This document shows, one piece after another, positions 1 through 9,690 of a stretch of 64,000 nucleotides of DNA. How positions within the stretch are numbered: position 1 is the first letter of the stretch; every line of letters starts with the position of its first letter. The notes beneath the pieces are model-generated. The model searched no databases. It saw only the letters and a program-made list of their open reading frames with translations, and had not been told where the DNA came from. The position numbers and the translations under genes were made by a program. The stretch is from Thelephora terrestris (Eukaryota; Basidiomycota; Agaricomycetes; Thelephorales; Thelephoraceae). The DNA lies in contig WIUZ02000012.1 of assembly GCA_015956445.1 (NCBI GenBank), forward strand, positions 992,001-1,056,000, written 5' to 3'.

Positions 1-650
1 GATGATCAGCTGCGCGATTGGGAGAGATTGCGTTCGAAAAGGATTCAATGGGCGGCGACGGGCGAGAAGACGAATCGGGCTAATTCCGTATTTCCCACGC
101 GGCCCATCCACCAGCCAGTGGGGGGAAAAGCGAGTGATATTGTAGTCCCAGGTGGTCCACACCATGCTATTTGATTAAGTAAATTGTCTAAGCACCGTAC
201 GTTGGATCCGTCTAGGCTAGGCTAGTCTTCGTATATCAATGTCTTCTTCCAACGGCCTCGTCTGTATTATGGATGCTCAGGTCTGTCCCTCTCTCTTCTG
301 AGGTGTGGATTTTCGAGAGCCGGTTGCGCTGCTTCCTGTAGAGGTCATTTTACGATGGGAAACAAAGGTCGGAGAAATTGTGGACCTTGGCGGCAACGTC
401 CTCAGGTTTTGAATCACATCCTAGCCACGATGTTATCGGTAGGTGGGAGGCGCTGATCGGCTGTTCAGACAATCATAGACATAAATCAACGGGGCCTACA
501 GGACCGTTGTTCGTGGCACAGAGAACATGTCATCCTCAGAGAACTGGTTCGCGGGAGTCTTCGAAGAAAAGTCGGTGTCAGGATTATCACGACCGCTCCG
601 GAGGTCGAAGGCGCGTTGGGTGCGAATTGACGAAGAGAGGGATAATTTTT
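1..650. other. left-edge stretch without a supported gene
   Basis: No frame here shows a recognisable domain. An open frame on the plus strand runs from the window edge to a stop near 173 and could be the last 57 codons of a gene lying to the left, but it is short and has no known motif. The part next to 650 probably holds the eroded 3' end of the neighbouring deacetylase relic. Confidence 0.4.
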
Positions 651-1300
651 TCATGGTTGGCTTAACGGAACCCCATTATCCAGCGCTGCGCACTTTATCG
701 CCTCGCCCAACGAGCATACGTTAAACTTGGCAAAGTTCCTTACGCAGGTGTCCAAAGTAACGGCCCTCCCGGCGAGCGTTGTCGTTCCCTCAAGGCACGA
801 CTTGGCACCTTCCTTCACGATCCTCTTGCCGTCTCTCCACTGGTGAATACCATCCTTCAAGTTTGGATCCAAGATCTTCATGGCTGGCTATCCACACGGC
901 TTGGGTCTTGGCGTTTCGATGACATCGCTCACTTGGGGGTACGCACCATCCGCCATGATCATTATGTGCAAGAGAAGTCCTCTTCTTTATCGCCGCATTT
1001 GTTAATGAAGGCCTCGGGATTTGGGGAGGGGGTATCAAAATCGTCGAACGCTTCAGAAGCAGTCTGGGAACTCGACTTTCCGCTTCCGCCAAATACACCC
1101 TGAAGGCTGGGGTTGAATTTCAAAGAACGGGAGGGATTTGGAGTGGCGGCGATAGCAGAAGCGATGCGAGAGAAGTACGAGGAGAGGTGCGGAGATGCAC
1201 CTAACAGTTCGATGGTTGCGATGACGAAGCTGGGGCATTGCGTTGAATAAGTTAGTGCATTTCGTCCGTGCCCTTTGGAGGCGTGCTGAAACGCGTCATG
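651..1300 (-). pseudogene. decayed N-acetylglucosamine-6-phosphate deacetylase (NagA-like) relic
   Basis: Pieces of a NagA/DAC1-type deacetylase (GlcNAc catabolism) appear in order on the minus strand but in different frames. NAMPQLRHRN lies near 1240-1210, LLGASPHLSSYF in another frame just after it, an IMADG piece near 955, then MKILDPNLKDGIHQWRDGK, a TLAGRAVTLDTCVRNF piece and CSLGEAIKCAA near 890-670. The histidine-bearing stretch that normally follows the ADG motif is gone, a stop interrupts the region just before MKILDP, at least one frameshift follows NAMPQL, and the frame closes right after CSLGEAIKCAA, well short of the usual C-terminus. No matching N-terminal half is visible upstream. 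A family-typical Ser/Pro-rich insert (FDDFDTPSPNPEAF) is still readable, so the decay looks recent. An intact gene with odd introns is less likely because catalytic residues are missing. Confidence 0.72.
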
Positions 1301-1673
1301 AAGGTGCTTGGGAATCGAAAATCCGAAGGGCACTCTGAGACCGGGTGCTGACGCTGATGTCACCGTGTTTGACAACGGTTGATACGTGTTTAGTATTTGG
1401 GTCAAGGGGGAGATAGTGTGGAATTGCTCTTGAAAATGAAGCGGATGCTTGGTGTGCGATTGTAATCTTAGTAGATCCTGGATTGTCGAGTCCTCTTTTT
1501 CTTCAAAAATTATGGGATCGACGATGGTCGGGTCTCTCTTTGTTCAGACGCGGGGATGCAAACTGAAGATTAAATCAAGTATACATAACTTATATGTGTG
1601 TATGCGTGCGTGCCTGGTACCATTGTCATGCAGCTCGCCCCCAACCATCCCATCTCGACGCAAAATAGACGGT

Positions 1674-3031
1674 CTAAAACCACTTGTTCTTGATCAGGTT
1701 CCAAACCCTACTTTGGATTTGTTTCCTTTCTTCCTCGGGGGCAGTATCACCCTCGGCGGCCTCCCGTTCTTCCTTCTCTTTCGCCTCTGCAAAGGTTTTC
1801 TCTTCCAAGTTAGGCAAGGGGGTTCGCGAAATCGCGGCAGCCTGCAGAAGAGCCTTTTGCTTTCTCGACAATCGTTTGCCCCCAGGTTGCATGGTCGATA
1901 AGGACTGAAATTTTATGGGAGAAACCTCGTCCTCGCTCCTCATGGTGGAGGTTCGTTTGTCCGTGAAATGGACGGGTTCATCGAATTCGTAATTGAATGG
2001 TTTACGAGGTTCCTCTTCGACCACAGGTGCTTTTATCTCTTTGGGGGCGGAGGATTTTTCGATTTTGATCGATTGAGAAGCTCGTGCGATGAGATGGTCG
2101 AACGTCGGCCTAGCACTTGGACCGGCGGTCCCCGACTCCTCAGCGGGAGAGGAAGCGAACCCTCCCCACCTCATGAACGCCATGGTGAGTTTGAAGTACT
2201 CACGCTGTTCGAGAGTTTGAAGCGGCTTATTAGAAATCCCTATGGATGGATTTGCGGATGAGCTTTCCGAGAGCCCGCGTGCCAACACCATGCAGAAGTG
2301 ACACTTACAAGAGGGTTCAAGACGGAGGTCATACACCTTATTCGTCCGCTTGCTCTCGTCTACTTCGTCAACCATGCGTTCCGTCACGCCGGTCCACTCA
2401 AGTGATTCCTCTTGGGCTTCAGGAGGCTGTCGGAGGAATGGTTGGAGGTCTAGGATGCCAACTCCTCCTGGCCTCTTCCTCTCCACTTTCGGTATGGGTA
2501 TTTGAAGAACGGTAGAAGCAGAATTGGGGAATTTCGATGGGTCTTCCAGCTCCACCCAAAAGTATGAGAAGTACGTCGAAGGAACCTCCCCATCCTGAAT
2601 GATAAAAAAGCGACAGGCACCAACCGCAGTTGAGTCCATCCGAGCGCGAGTGTAAATGACCAGAAACAAAAGCAGCGCACCCTAATGAATTTGAATGTTT
2701 TGACTTTCCCGTACTTCTTCTCGATCCCTCGAAGCATGGCAAACCCATCAGGCATAGCTGGGACGCCATCCCACGGCCTGACGAATAATCTCTGTAGAGA
2801 GTTTTTGGTGCCGCCACTGTCAGCGGGCGGGTCCGTTTTCTTCTTCGGTGGCAAAGGCGAGGTTGACGACGTTTGAGCGCGGGCCGACGTCGCGAGGGCG
2901 CGTCTGCACCATTCTACTCTGCATGAGGTGAAGGGGGGCACGGTCCGGCCGAGGGAGGTGATCATAAGACGCGGTGTGCGCGGAATGGGAGGCCGGAGGG
3001 TCGAATGGACGGAGGGAAGTGATCGAAGCAT
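1674..3031 (-). CDS. probable mitochondrial protein with an RRM-like segment, function unknown
   Basis: I read three exons: 3031-2681, 2594-2309 and 2239-1674, with GT-AG introns of 86 and 69 nt, giving 400 residues. The N-terminus (MLRSLPSVHSTLRPPIPRT, then many Arg/Ser and few acidic residues to about residue 55) looks like a mitochondrial presequence; this is an inference. Residues 80-150 contain LFVRPWDGVPAMPDG, a GIEKKYGKVKTFKF strand-like piece and STYFSYFWVELEDP, which resembles a degenerate RNA-recognition fold. The second half is low complexity and charged, with a Lys/Arg-rich KRLSRKQKALLQAAA and a Glu-rich helix near the end. I do not recognise the family. A mitochondrial RNA-binding or ribosome-associated role is possible but unproven. 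The start is the first ATG of the frame in a good context. Confidence 0.7.
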
Positions 3032-3095
3032 CCGAACTCAGTGCGAGACCAAAATGCTGGCGAATCGTAGAAGGTAGATTACAAGCAGAAATCCT

Positions 3096-3698
3096 CTAAG
3101 CACGACCACGACGTAACACAAACATGAATCCTTTCCTGATTGGTTCTACAACTCCCCTGGAAAATGCTGGGCTCAGGTAAAAGGAGACCCCGAGTCTGAC
3201 AGGAATAAGGACCTAGCACGGGGCACCTCAATCAACCATCAAGTAAAAGGTCTGAAAGTTCCCCACCTTCGTAGCTGTGTACGCGAACACTGCATTCGCA
3301 ACATCGCCAGCGACTCCAGGTCCCCTCTCGCCTTCACTCGGCTCAGACTTCACACCCTTGGGCGTTTGGGGATATCCTAAGACCCCGTACTTCCGACCGA
3401 CCCTCTCAGCCCACACTTCTCCCTCATCAATCCATGTTCCCACCCTTTGCGCCAATTTCGTCGTGAGGGGCTGGTCAGATCCCACCGCATCCGCATGTGT
3501 TTCAGCTCGGATGTATTCCACGAGGCGTTCGCCTACTCCCAAGTACTTTGCTCCGAAAAATAGGCCGGCGAGTGGTACAACGGCGGTTATTTCGTGAAGT
3601 ATCGCAAACGATACTATTAGTGAGGGAAGGGGTGTCCCCGTTCGCGCAGCTAGCGAGCTCAATGCGTCCCTGTATGCTTGACGCGATCGGGCCGACAT
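3096..3698 (-). CDS. DUF1279 / FAM210-like mitochondrial membrane protein
   Basis: Two exons (3698-3267 and 3212-3096, one 54-nt GT-AG intron) give 182 residues. The hallmark is a short hydrophobic core, LPSLIVSFAILHEITAVVPL followed by AGLFFGAKYLGVGERL, then EVWAERVGRKYGVLG and GDVANAVFAYTATK. After the intron the frame continues VLIPVRLGVSFYLSPAFSRG. This order (helix with HE, GE..AER.GR.YG, D.ANA..AY..TK, P.R...S..L.P.F) is that of DUF1279 proteins, whose animal members FAM210A/B act in mitochondrial translation or membrane organisation. Localisation here is inferred from the family. The splice is well supported because without it the protein would stop just before the conserved C-terminus. 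A possible small upstream exon with a gtgagt donor near 3728 cannot be excluded. Confidence 0.8.
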
Positions 3699-4220
3699 AG
3701 CGAATTGAGGTCAACGTTGAACTCACGAGGTAAAGCTGCTGCGGGGTCATCAGTGGGAACCCCAAAGTTTAACGCTCAATAATCACCGGGAACATGGGCA
3801 TTCCCTTCGTTCAAATACGGGGACAATCAACGCTGAATTGGAGACCACTTACTGGCACTCAGCATTCCGGATGCCCAGTAATCACCGGCACTGGTGACAT
3901 GACAAAAAAAAAAAGAAGGGTCCAGGGACCCCGCTGACGTTCCACGAGGTTGCCAGTAACTTCAGGATGTGAATAGCGGTGTATCGCTTCAAAATTATAT
4001 TTTCCAGTCCTGCCACAAATGACACCCGTTCGTATAAGCGTGTGCTGTTGGCAACTTGTGGATCGGGAGTCCACGATGCGTCAAAAAAGCGGTATACGCA
4101 CGGAACAGAAGTCCTGAACTACTCTCGTAAAATCAAAACAGCAGGGTAAACTAACCCTCAATCTCATCACCACAGCGTTGGCACGGTCGTCACGGAACGC
4201 AACCACCGGCACTTGGTCAC
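3699..4220. other. intergenic stretch, no gene seen
   Basis: About 520 bp between the DUF1279 gene start and the permease stop. Frames are short and without family signal. An A-rich run lies near 3904-3916. Confidence 0.5.
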
Positions 4221-6299
4221 CTAAGACCCTGCCTCACTCTCGATTTGTTTAATCGGTCCCTTGAACCACTTCCTCGCCGAGACCAGCCAAAGCGTCGCCG
4301 AGTACAACACAACTATACCCACAGCAACGATAGCGTAGTTGAGCGATTGTGCGTTGACGGGGGTCGCTTGAGGAAGTACGAAGACGATCGAGATGAGGCA
4401 GATCCACAATACGGCAACGATGGCGACTGGATAGGAGAATCTCCCAAGGTGAAAGGGTCCCCTCACGAAGTCCTTGCGATTCCAGAGCCGGAGGGCGATG
4501 GGGATTCCGTACGAGATGTATAGTCCTATGGTTGCGATGCTACATAACCAGGACATCATGAAAAAACGACAAAGCAGCGGCGGCTCATTTCATACCTTGT
4601 TGCTGCAGAAAATGCAACGCTGCTCCCCAAACTCGGCAACCCTAATATGAAGGACAATGTGCAGGCGAGCCAAACTGTCCTAATAGGCGACTTTGTTTCG
4701 GGGTCAACCTTGTGGAAGAACCTGTGGCCCGGGATCCCTCCGTCGCGAGCGAAAGCGTACATCATACGGGAGTTGGATGTAATGGAAAACACGCTAGATG
4801 AACCGTCAGCTATGGGGCTGCATGAGGAGTGGAAGTGACCCACCCGCAGAAGTACATGCACCCGATTACAATTATCATCAAAACGATGGCACCCTTGGGA
4901 CCCACCGTGTCAAGAAAGATTTGTGTCACCGGTTGACCGGTCGTGGAGCGGACCGTAGCGTCCAAATCTTGAATCGAAAACAACAGTCCAAGGATGAGAA
5001 ACCAACCCAAAATCGTAGAGACACCGATAGCCATCACGATGCCGACCGACCCAGACTTGGCAGCGTTACGAGTTTCCTCCGTCATCTGCAAATAAGGTTC
5101 ATTCTCAAAAGCGGTTGTTGCAACGAGGGCCTCGTACGTGTGCGCTGGCGTCGAAGCCTGTGAGGGTATATTGTGCCATTAGGATACCGATCATCACGAC
5201 GTATCCCTTGCTTGCCCGAACACTCCAACCAGGATCACCGGTGTTATCCAGGAAGTGGGTGAACACAAAGCTACCCGACTGGAGTTTTGGAGCGGCGGCA
5301 AGAACAGAAATGACCACAGCAAAGGTTCCGATGGCGTGCCACCAAATGGAAACATTGTTAAGGTATTTGAGGAGGTGAACTCCGAATGTGTTAATCAAAC
5401 CTATATGCATCTTCCATCAGCCAGCGCTCGAGACGAGTTGGTCCTCCAAGGCCCACCTTGGCTGATTAAGACAGCGGCATACACCCCAATCGTGGTCTTG
5501 TCATTTGGGACAAAACTAGTGTTGATGGTGGCGACAGTGGAAATGAAGGTTGCGCACGCAAAGCTACAGGAGAGTGTCATCGGCATTCAGGGGACCTGGT
5601 AACTTTAGGAGGAGATAACCTAATTCCGGTAGTCACAGCAACCTGACCGAGGAGATTGAACCAACCACAGATCCATGAAGCAAAGGGTGCCCTCTTGGGG
5701 GTTGAGAGCATAGCCGCCCAGAAATATGGGCCACCACTGGTAGGGTGGGCACTACAAACCTCTGGATAGAGTTAGCACAGATGCACACACCAGGCGCATA
5801 TCGAGCTCCGCACCTGCCATAGCTAGACCAACGGCCATCGTAAAGACTGTGGAAGGAGTTAGGGTCGTTGATATGTGGCGAAAAAAGCTATCAACATACA
5901 GGCAACCACGAGAAATCCCCAAACCATAACAACTGGACCTCCGGTGTTCTTAGAGAGCATCAGAAAGTCCCAGGTGGTTAAACACATGCATGAAACCTAC
6001 CAAACCGTAGAGGAACAACGATGGTATACCAGTCATGATGCTGATGATCGAGAACGATACGCCAAAGTTCTAGGGGATAGGGAGTGAAAGGCGGGACTCC
6101 CGCGGGGATTCGAAGGTGTTGTACCTGCATAAGACCGAGCTCTCGTCTGGGGGATAGACATATACGTCAGCACACGGCATTGTCTTACGGAGGTGTAGAC
6201 AGACTTGAGTTCTTGCTTGTAACCCATTCTGGCGAGTTCGACCTCATCAGCAGCGACCGCGACGGCTTTCTCGTCGTCTTTGATAGGGCTCGAGGACAT
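4221..6299 (-). CDS. amino-acid/GABA permease, APC superfamily (Uga4/choline-type)
   Basis: A secondary transporter of the APC superfamily, amino-acid/choline transporter subgroup, expected in plasma or vacuolar membrane and moving amino acids, GABA or related amines. Starting MSSSPIKDDEKAVAVAADEV, the frame reaches MGYKQELKRELGLMQNFGVS through an intron with a gtctgt donor. Later exons give FSIISIMTGIPSLFLYGL, TGGPVVMVWGFLVV, the signature AEVCSAHPTSGGPYFWAAM, FASWICGWFNLLGQVAVTTG, NTSFVPNDKTTIGVY, KYLNNVSIWWHAIGT, FDASAHMTEETRNAAKSG, SNSRMMYAFARDGGIPGH, KSPIRTVWLACTLSFILGLP and finally IATIGLYISYGIPIALRLWN. About twelve hydrophobic segments and about ten GT-AG introns of about 50 nt are seen. 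Length (about 520 residues) is usual. All exon joins keep frame, so the gene looks intact. Substrate cannot be fixed from sequence. Confidence 0.88.
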
Positions 6300-6657
6300 C
6301 GCTGAGATGACAAAGTGAGAGTTTCCGGGAGAAGAGTGAGAGACTTGGTGAATTTGCCAGCCGGGTACACCATCAAGCCGGGAAGGCACACGTTTCCCGA
6401 TAGGAAGACAAGACGGCCAAGCTTCTAGCCGAAAGGGAGCGGGTGGGGTGGAAGAGAGCTTCTGCCATCATGAGGATTGAGTTGACTGTATGCGTTGTCC
6501 CATGTGGGATCATGATGCGGGTGATAAGGCCGTAAACGAGGAGATTAGAGAGGCCCGTATATGAAAGGGCGTGTCAAGTAAACGTAGCGCGTGTTTAGCA
6601 ATCTTCAGCTTCGGCTTCGAACACGTCGCCACGACCGCGGAGTTGGTAAACGAGAAG

Positions 6658-8673
6658 ATGTCGATTCGATTGCAGAAGATTAAGCGAATGTCAGCTTCCC
6701 CCACTCGGTCCCATAGTCCTCTTGGAGGGGGAGCGCAAGGCTCAGAGCTCTCAAACTTCACCTCTGCCTCCCAAGTCGTCAGAAACCTCACTAATGTTCT
6801 CTCCGCGATAAACACCGCCCTCCCCACACCAACTGCGCCATATCCCCTGCCAGACGAACAACAGCAATGGCAAAAGAGTCCAGTCCAAACTATCATCGAC
6901 AATGACCAACTGCAATTTCAAAAGCTGGCTCTCTCTCTCAACCAGATCCAGCTCGATGCTCAGAGCCCCCCGCCAGTCATTCCTAGACAATACGTGGAGG
7001 CCGGGACTGGTAGACCACAGTCACAATCTGCTCGCTCTCCCTCGCTCCATTCTTCCTCCCGTTCAACCGATGCTGTATATCCCGAAGGGTACGCTGAACC
7101 AAGCACACCATCTACAGCTCACACACCCTCGGTAGCCCGCACGCATCGCACCTATACTCAACCTGAGGAACCCGAGGTTCTCTCTCCATCCACTTTCCGT
7201 TCCGGAACGGAGTCGAATGGCTCTTATGGCCCGTACCACCACCGTGAACTCGAGGAACATACAGAGCCCGCACAATCCCCATCCACCATCCGTCCTCCCA
7301 GACCTGTGTCAAGCCGTAGCCACCATAGTGCTCATCACTATGGCGAGCCAGGCTCCGGGCAATCTTCCCCCTCCTCCCCCCACTTACCGCGGCACCAAGA
7401 CGGCCGCTTCCCGACAGAGAATCAGTCACCACAGAGGACCATCGAGGATGTTCGTGCTCAAGTTGCCCGTAGCATTGCGGCTAGGGTGATCAGGAAAGCA
7501 GAACTCGTGGATGGTTCAAAAGTCGGTGTGGTCTTTACCCTCAGTAGGTCTCAAGACGACCAATTCCTGTACGTCGTCGCGGGTGAGATTCGCGCTTTCT
7601 TAAACACCGGTTATATCCCATCTCCTGCTACTGCCACATCTCCCGGAAGCCAAGGACGGGGTGGGTTTCTCTTCGCCCTTACAACATCCACCGGTGCTCC
7701 ATCCAATTCCAATCGCGGCACTACCAGGAGCGGGCACAGTCAAAGCCATTACAGCCACAGTGCCCCGAGTCAGAGTTACATGGGTTCTGGGTCACGGAGA
7801 AGAAATTCACCACCCACGAAGTTGGTCATCGTGGGGTCCTCCCCGGTATTTGTCCACCGAGCGATGATGCTCACGAGGTCCAAGTTCCTGGGAAGGACTG
7901 TGGAAAATCTCGACCGCGGTGTCCGGGCGCAAGGGCCGGAATATGTGCATCCTACTGCTCCTGTCATCCCCGGGAATACGGGGGTTATCCCCCCGATGAG
8001 TACCACGCCGAGGTCTTTCTCGATGCCAATAGTGGAGCAAACAACGATCACACCCGAACAAGCGCTCCTCTGGGAGGTTGGCGTTTATGGATTGGGTGGT
8101 TCAGCGTACGACGAGCTTGCGCTCAGAGACATTGTCAAGAAATCCGTCAGCAACCTCATGGAACCCCTCGTCCCCCCTCCTGGTTCCGTATCGGTCGCAC
8201 TACTTCTCTCTCATACGAGGGCCAAATTGGAGAGAATGACTCCGGATGAGGCGCACAACGAGGTTACCGGAATGGATGAGATGGCTCCACCCATATTCCT
8301 GATCGATATTCGATCCGAACGTCAACAACGCGAGTTTGGGGTTATCCCAGGGTCGATCAGTATTGACAGGAACGAGCTGGAGTGGAAGCTTGACCCCCGG
8401 AGTCGGGGCAGGTTGGGTCCGGCTGCGGTGGTGGATAGGTTCGATGTGAGGGTGATTTTAATCAGTCACGATGGAAAGGCGTCCAGTCTTGCTGCCCGAT
8501 CATTACAACTGATTGGGTTGACGAGCGCTACGGATGTCGTTGGGGGGTTCCTTGCATGGAAGGCTGCGGGTATGCCATTCGAGCCGTGGATTCGTGGTGC
8601 GGAACCTGAATACGAGGACTCTCTATCTTCTGCTACCGAAAGGGTTCACGGCCCTTCTGGGGTAGAGGGTTAA
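6658..8673 (+). CDS. large low-complexity protein with C-terminal rhodanese-like domain
   Basis: A 671-residue intronless frame from the first ATG. It is open further upstream, but only with a GTG, so an upstream exon is possible. Residues 1-255 are Ser/Pro/His-rich and probably disordered. Residues 260-440 hold a predicted folded part (QVARSIAARVIRKAELVDG, VVFTLSRSQDDQFLYVVAGE, KLVIVGSSPVFVHRAMML) that I do not recognise. The last 110 residues form a rhodanese/CDC25-type fold: PPIFLIDIRSERQQREFGVI, GSISIDRNELEWKLDP, VILISHDGKASSLAARSLQL, DVVGGFLAWKAAGMP. The position that holds the catalytic cysteine in active rhodaneses is Ser in ILISHDG, so sulfur transfer is unlikely. The domain resembles single-domain actinobacterial rhodaneses more than the yeast forms I can recall. 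A binding or scaffold role is inferred. Confidence 0.8.
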   Translation: MSIRLQKIKRMSASPTRSHSPLGGGAQGSELSNFTSASQVVRNLTNVLSAINTALPTPTAPYPLPDEQQQWQKSPVQTIIDNDQLQFQKLALSLNQIQLDAQSPPPVIPRQYVEAGTGRPQSQSARSPSLHSSSRSTDAVYPEGYAEPSTPSTAHTPSVARTHRTYTQPEEPEVLSPSTFRSGTESNGSYGPYHHRELEEHTEPAQSPSTIRPPRPVSSRSHHSAHHYGEPGSGQSSPSSPHLPRHQDGRFPTENQSPQRTIEDVRAQVARSIAARVIRKAELVDGSKVGVVFTLSRSQDDQFLYVVAGEIRAFLNTGYIPSPATATSPGSQGRGGFLFALTTSTGAPSNSNRGTTRSGHSQSHYSHSAPSQSYMGSGSRRRNSPPTKLVIVGSSPVFVHRAMMLTRSKFLGRTVENLDRGVRAQGPEYVHPTAPVIPGNTGVIPPMSTTPRSFSMPIVEQTTITPEQALLWEVGVYGLGGSAYDELALRDIVKKSVSNLMEPLVPPPGSVSVALLLSHTRAKLERMTPDEAHNEVTGMDEMAPPIFLIDIRSERQQREFGVIPGSISIDRNELEWKLDPRSRGRLGPAAVVDRFDVRVILISHDGKASSLAARSLQLIGLTSATDVVGGFLAWKAAGMPFEPWIRGAEPEYEDSLSSATERVHGPSGVEG

Positions 8674-9690
8674 GACATTGCTCGCTTACGCTCGGTGGTT
8701 GCGGGTGTCGGTTTTATTGGGAATATACCTGCACCATAACAAAAGGCTTGACCACAGGTACCTCAAGCGAACGCGATCGTTTCTTTTTGTCGATTTGACA
8801 TGTTTCGTCGACCTCAGTGAAACAGATTTTCGTTTACTCTTTTGATGCATTTGATCTTCTAGACTGCAGAATGAATTTGTAGCATGGGCTCTGCGCTACG
8901 TTCGAGGATTGAAACGTGGAGGTGCAGGAGACACAAAAAGAGCCATCGCTGATCGATCCCTATGGTATCCGCTTCCGCGACGCGGGGCCAAGCCACTAGC
9001 CCTTTTGTGGCTTCCGAGCAGTCATCACAGCTGCCTGCAGGACAAAGGGGTGCCCGGTGATATTTTGTGAGGATCCCCCTTCTCCGTGGACTTTCTTTCG
9101 TGCCTCGGTTTAGACCCGAACGCGCATCAACGTGTCCGATCAAATTCAAAGGTTAGGAGCGAGCGCGCCTCCTCGTACGTTTTCACCCGTCACATGTATC
9201 AGCTTCCGAGAACTGAGAGTGTAATTGTATCCAAGGATACGGAGGGATGAGAGCTACGCCCGAACCATCTCGGAGGTCTCATGGCTTCATGGTCCATTTT
9301 GGGTCAAGCTCTCTGGCGGATGAATTTGCCCTTCCAAGGAAGAGTTCGAGACCGGGCCCCTGGTTAGGGCGGTCTCTTCAACGGGTGGGTCGGCTCGACA
9401 GGACGGCCCTTGGGCTCCACGACCGCTCACGGTTTTCTGTTTCTGATGAAGAACTGTGAACACCATGGACACCGGACAGGTGACAGACTGGCACGGTATT
9501 GAAGCCGGGAGCGCTCCAGTTTCACTGAGTCACATGCGGATGGATCCTTGCATCAAGCTTGACGAGTGGGTCTATTGGGAACACAATGGGCAGAAGCGAT
9601 CCAATAAAGATAGAGGTTACCCCATCCCAACACAACGCAGGGGCAAAGGCAGCGCTCTCGCATGTCGAACAGCGAGAACAGACAAGAATG
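8674..9690. other. convergent intergenic stretch, no gene seen
   Basis: About 1 kb between two converging genes (rhodanese protein and F-box protein). Only short, motif-free frames occur. It probably holds both 3' UTRs. Confidence 0.5.

Noticed and set aside
1-173. Possible 3' end of a plus-strand gene (57 codons open from the edge)
   Set aside because: Too short, with no motif and no splice support; open by chance is likely.
6571-6657. Extension of the rhodanese protein to the start of its open frame
   Set aside because: The frame opens with GTG, not ATG, so the first ATG at 6658 is preferred.
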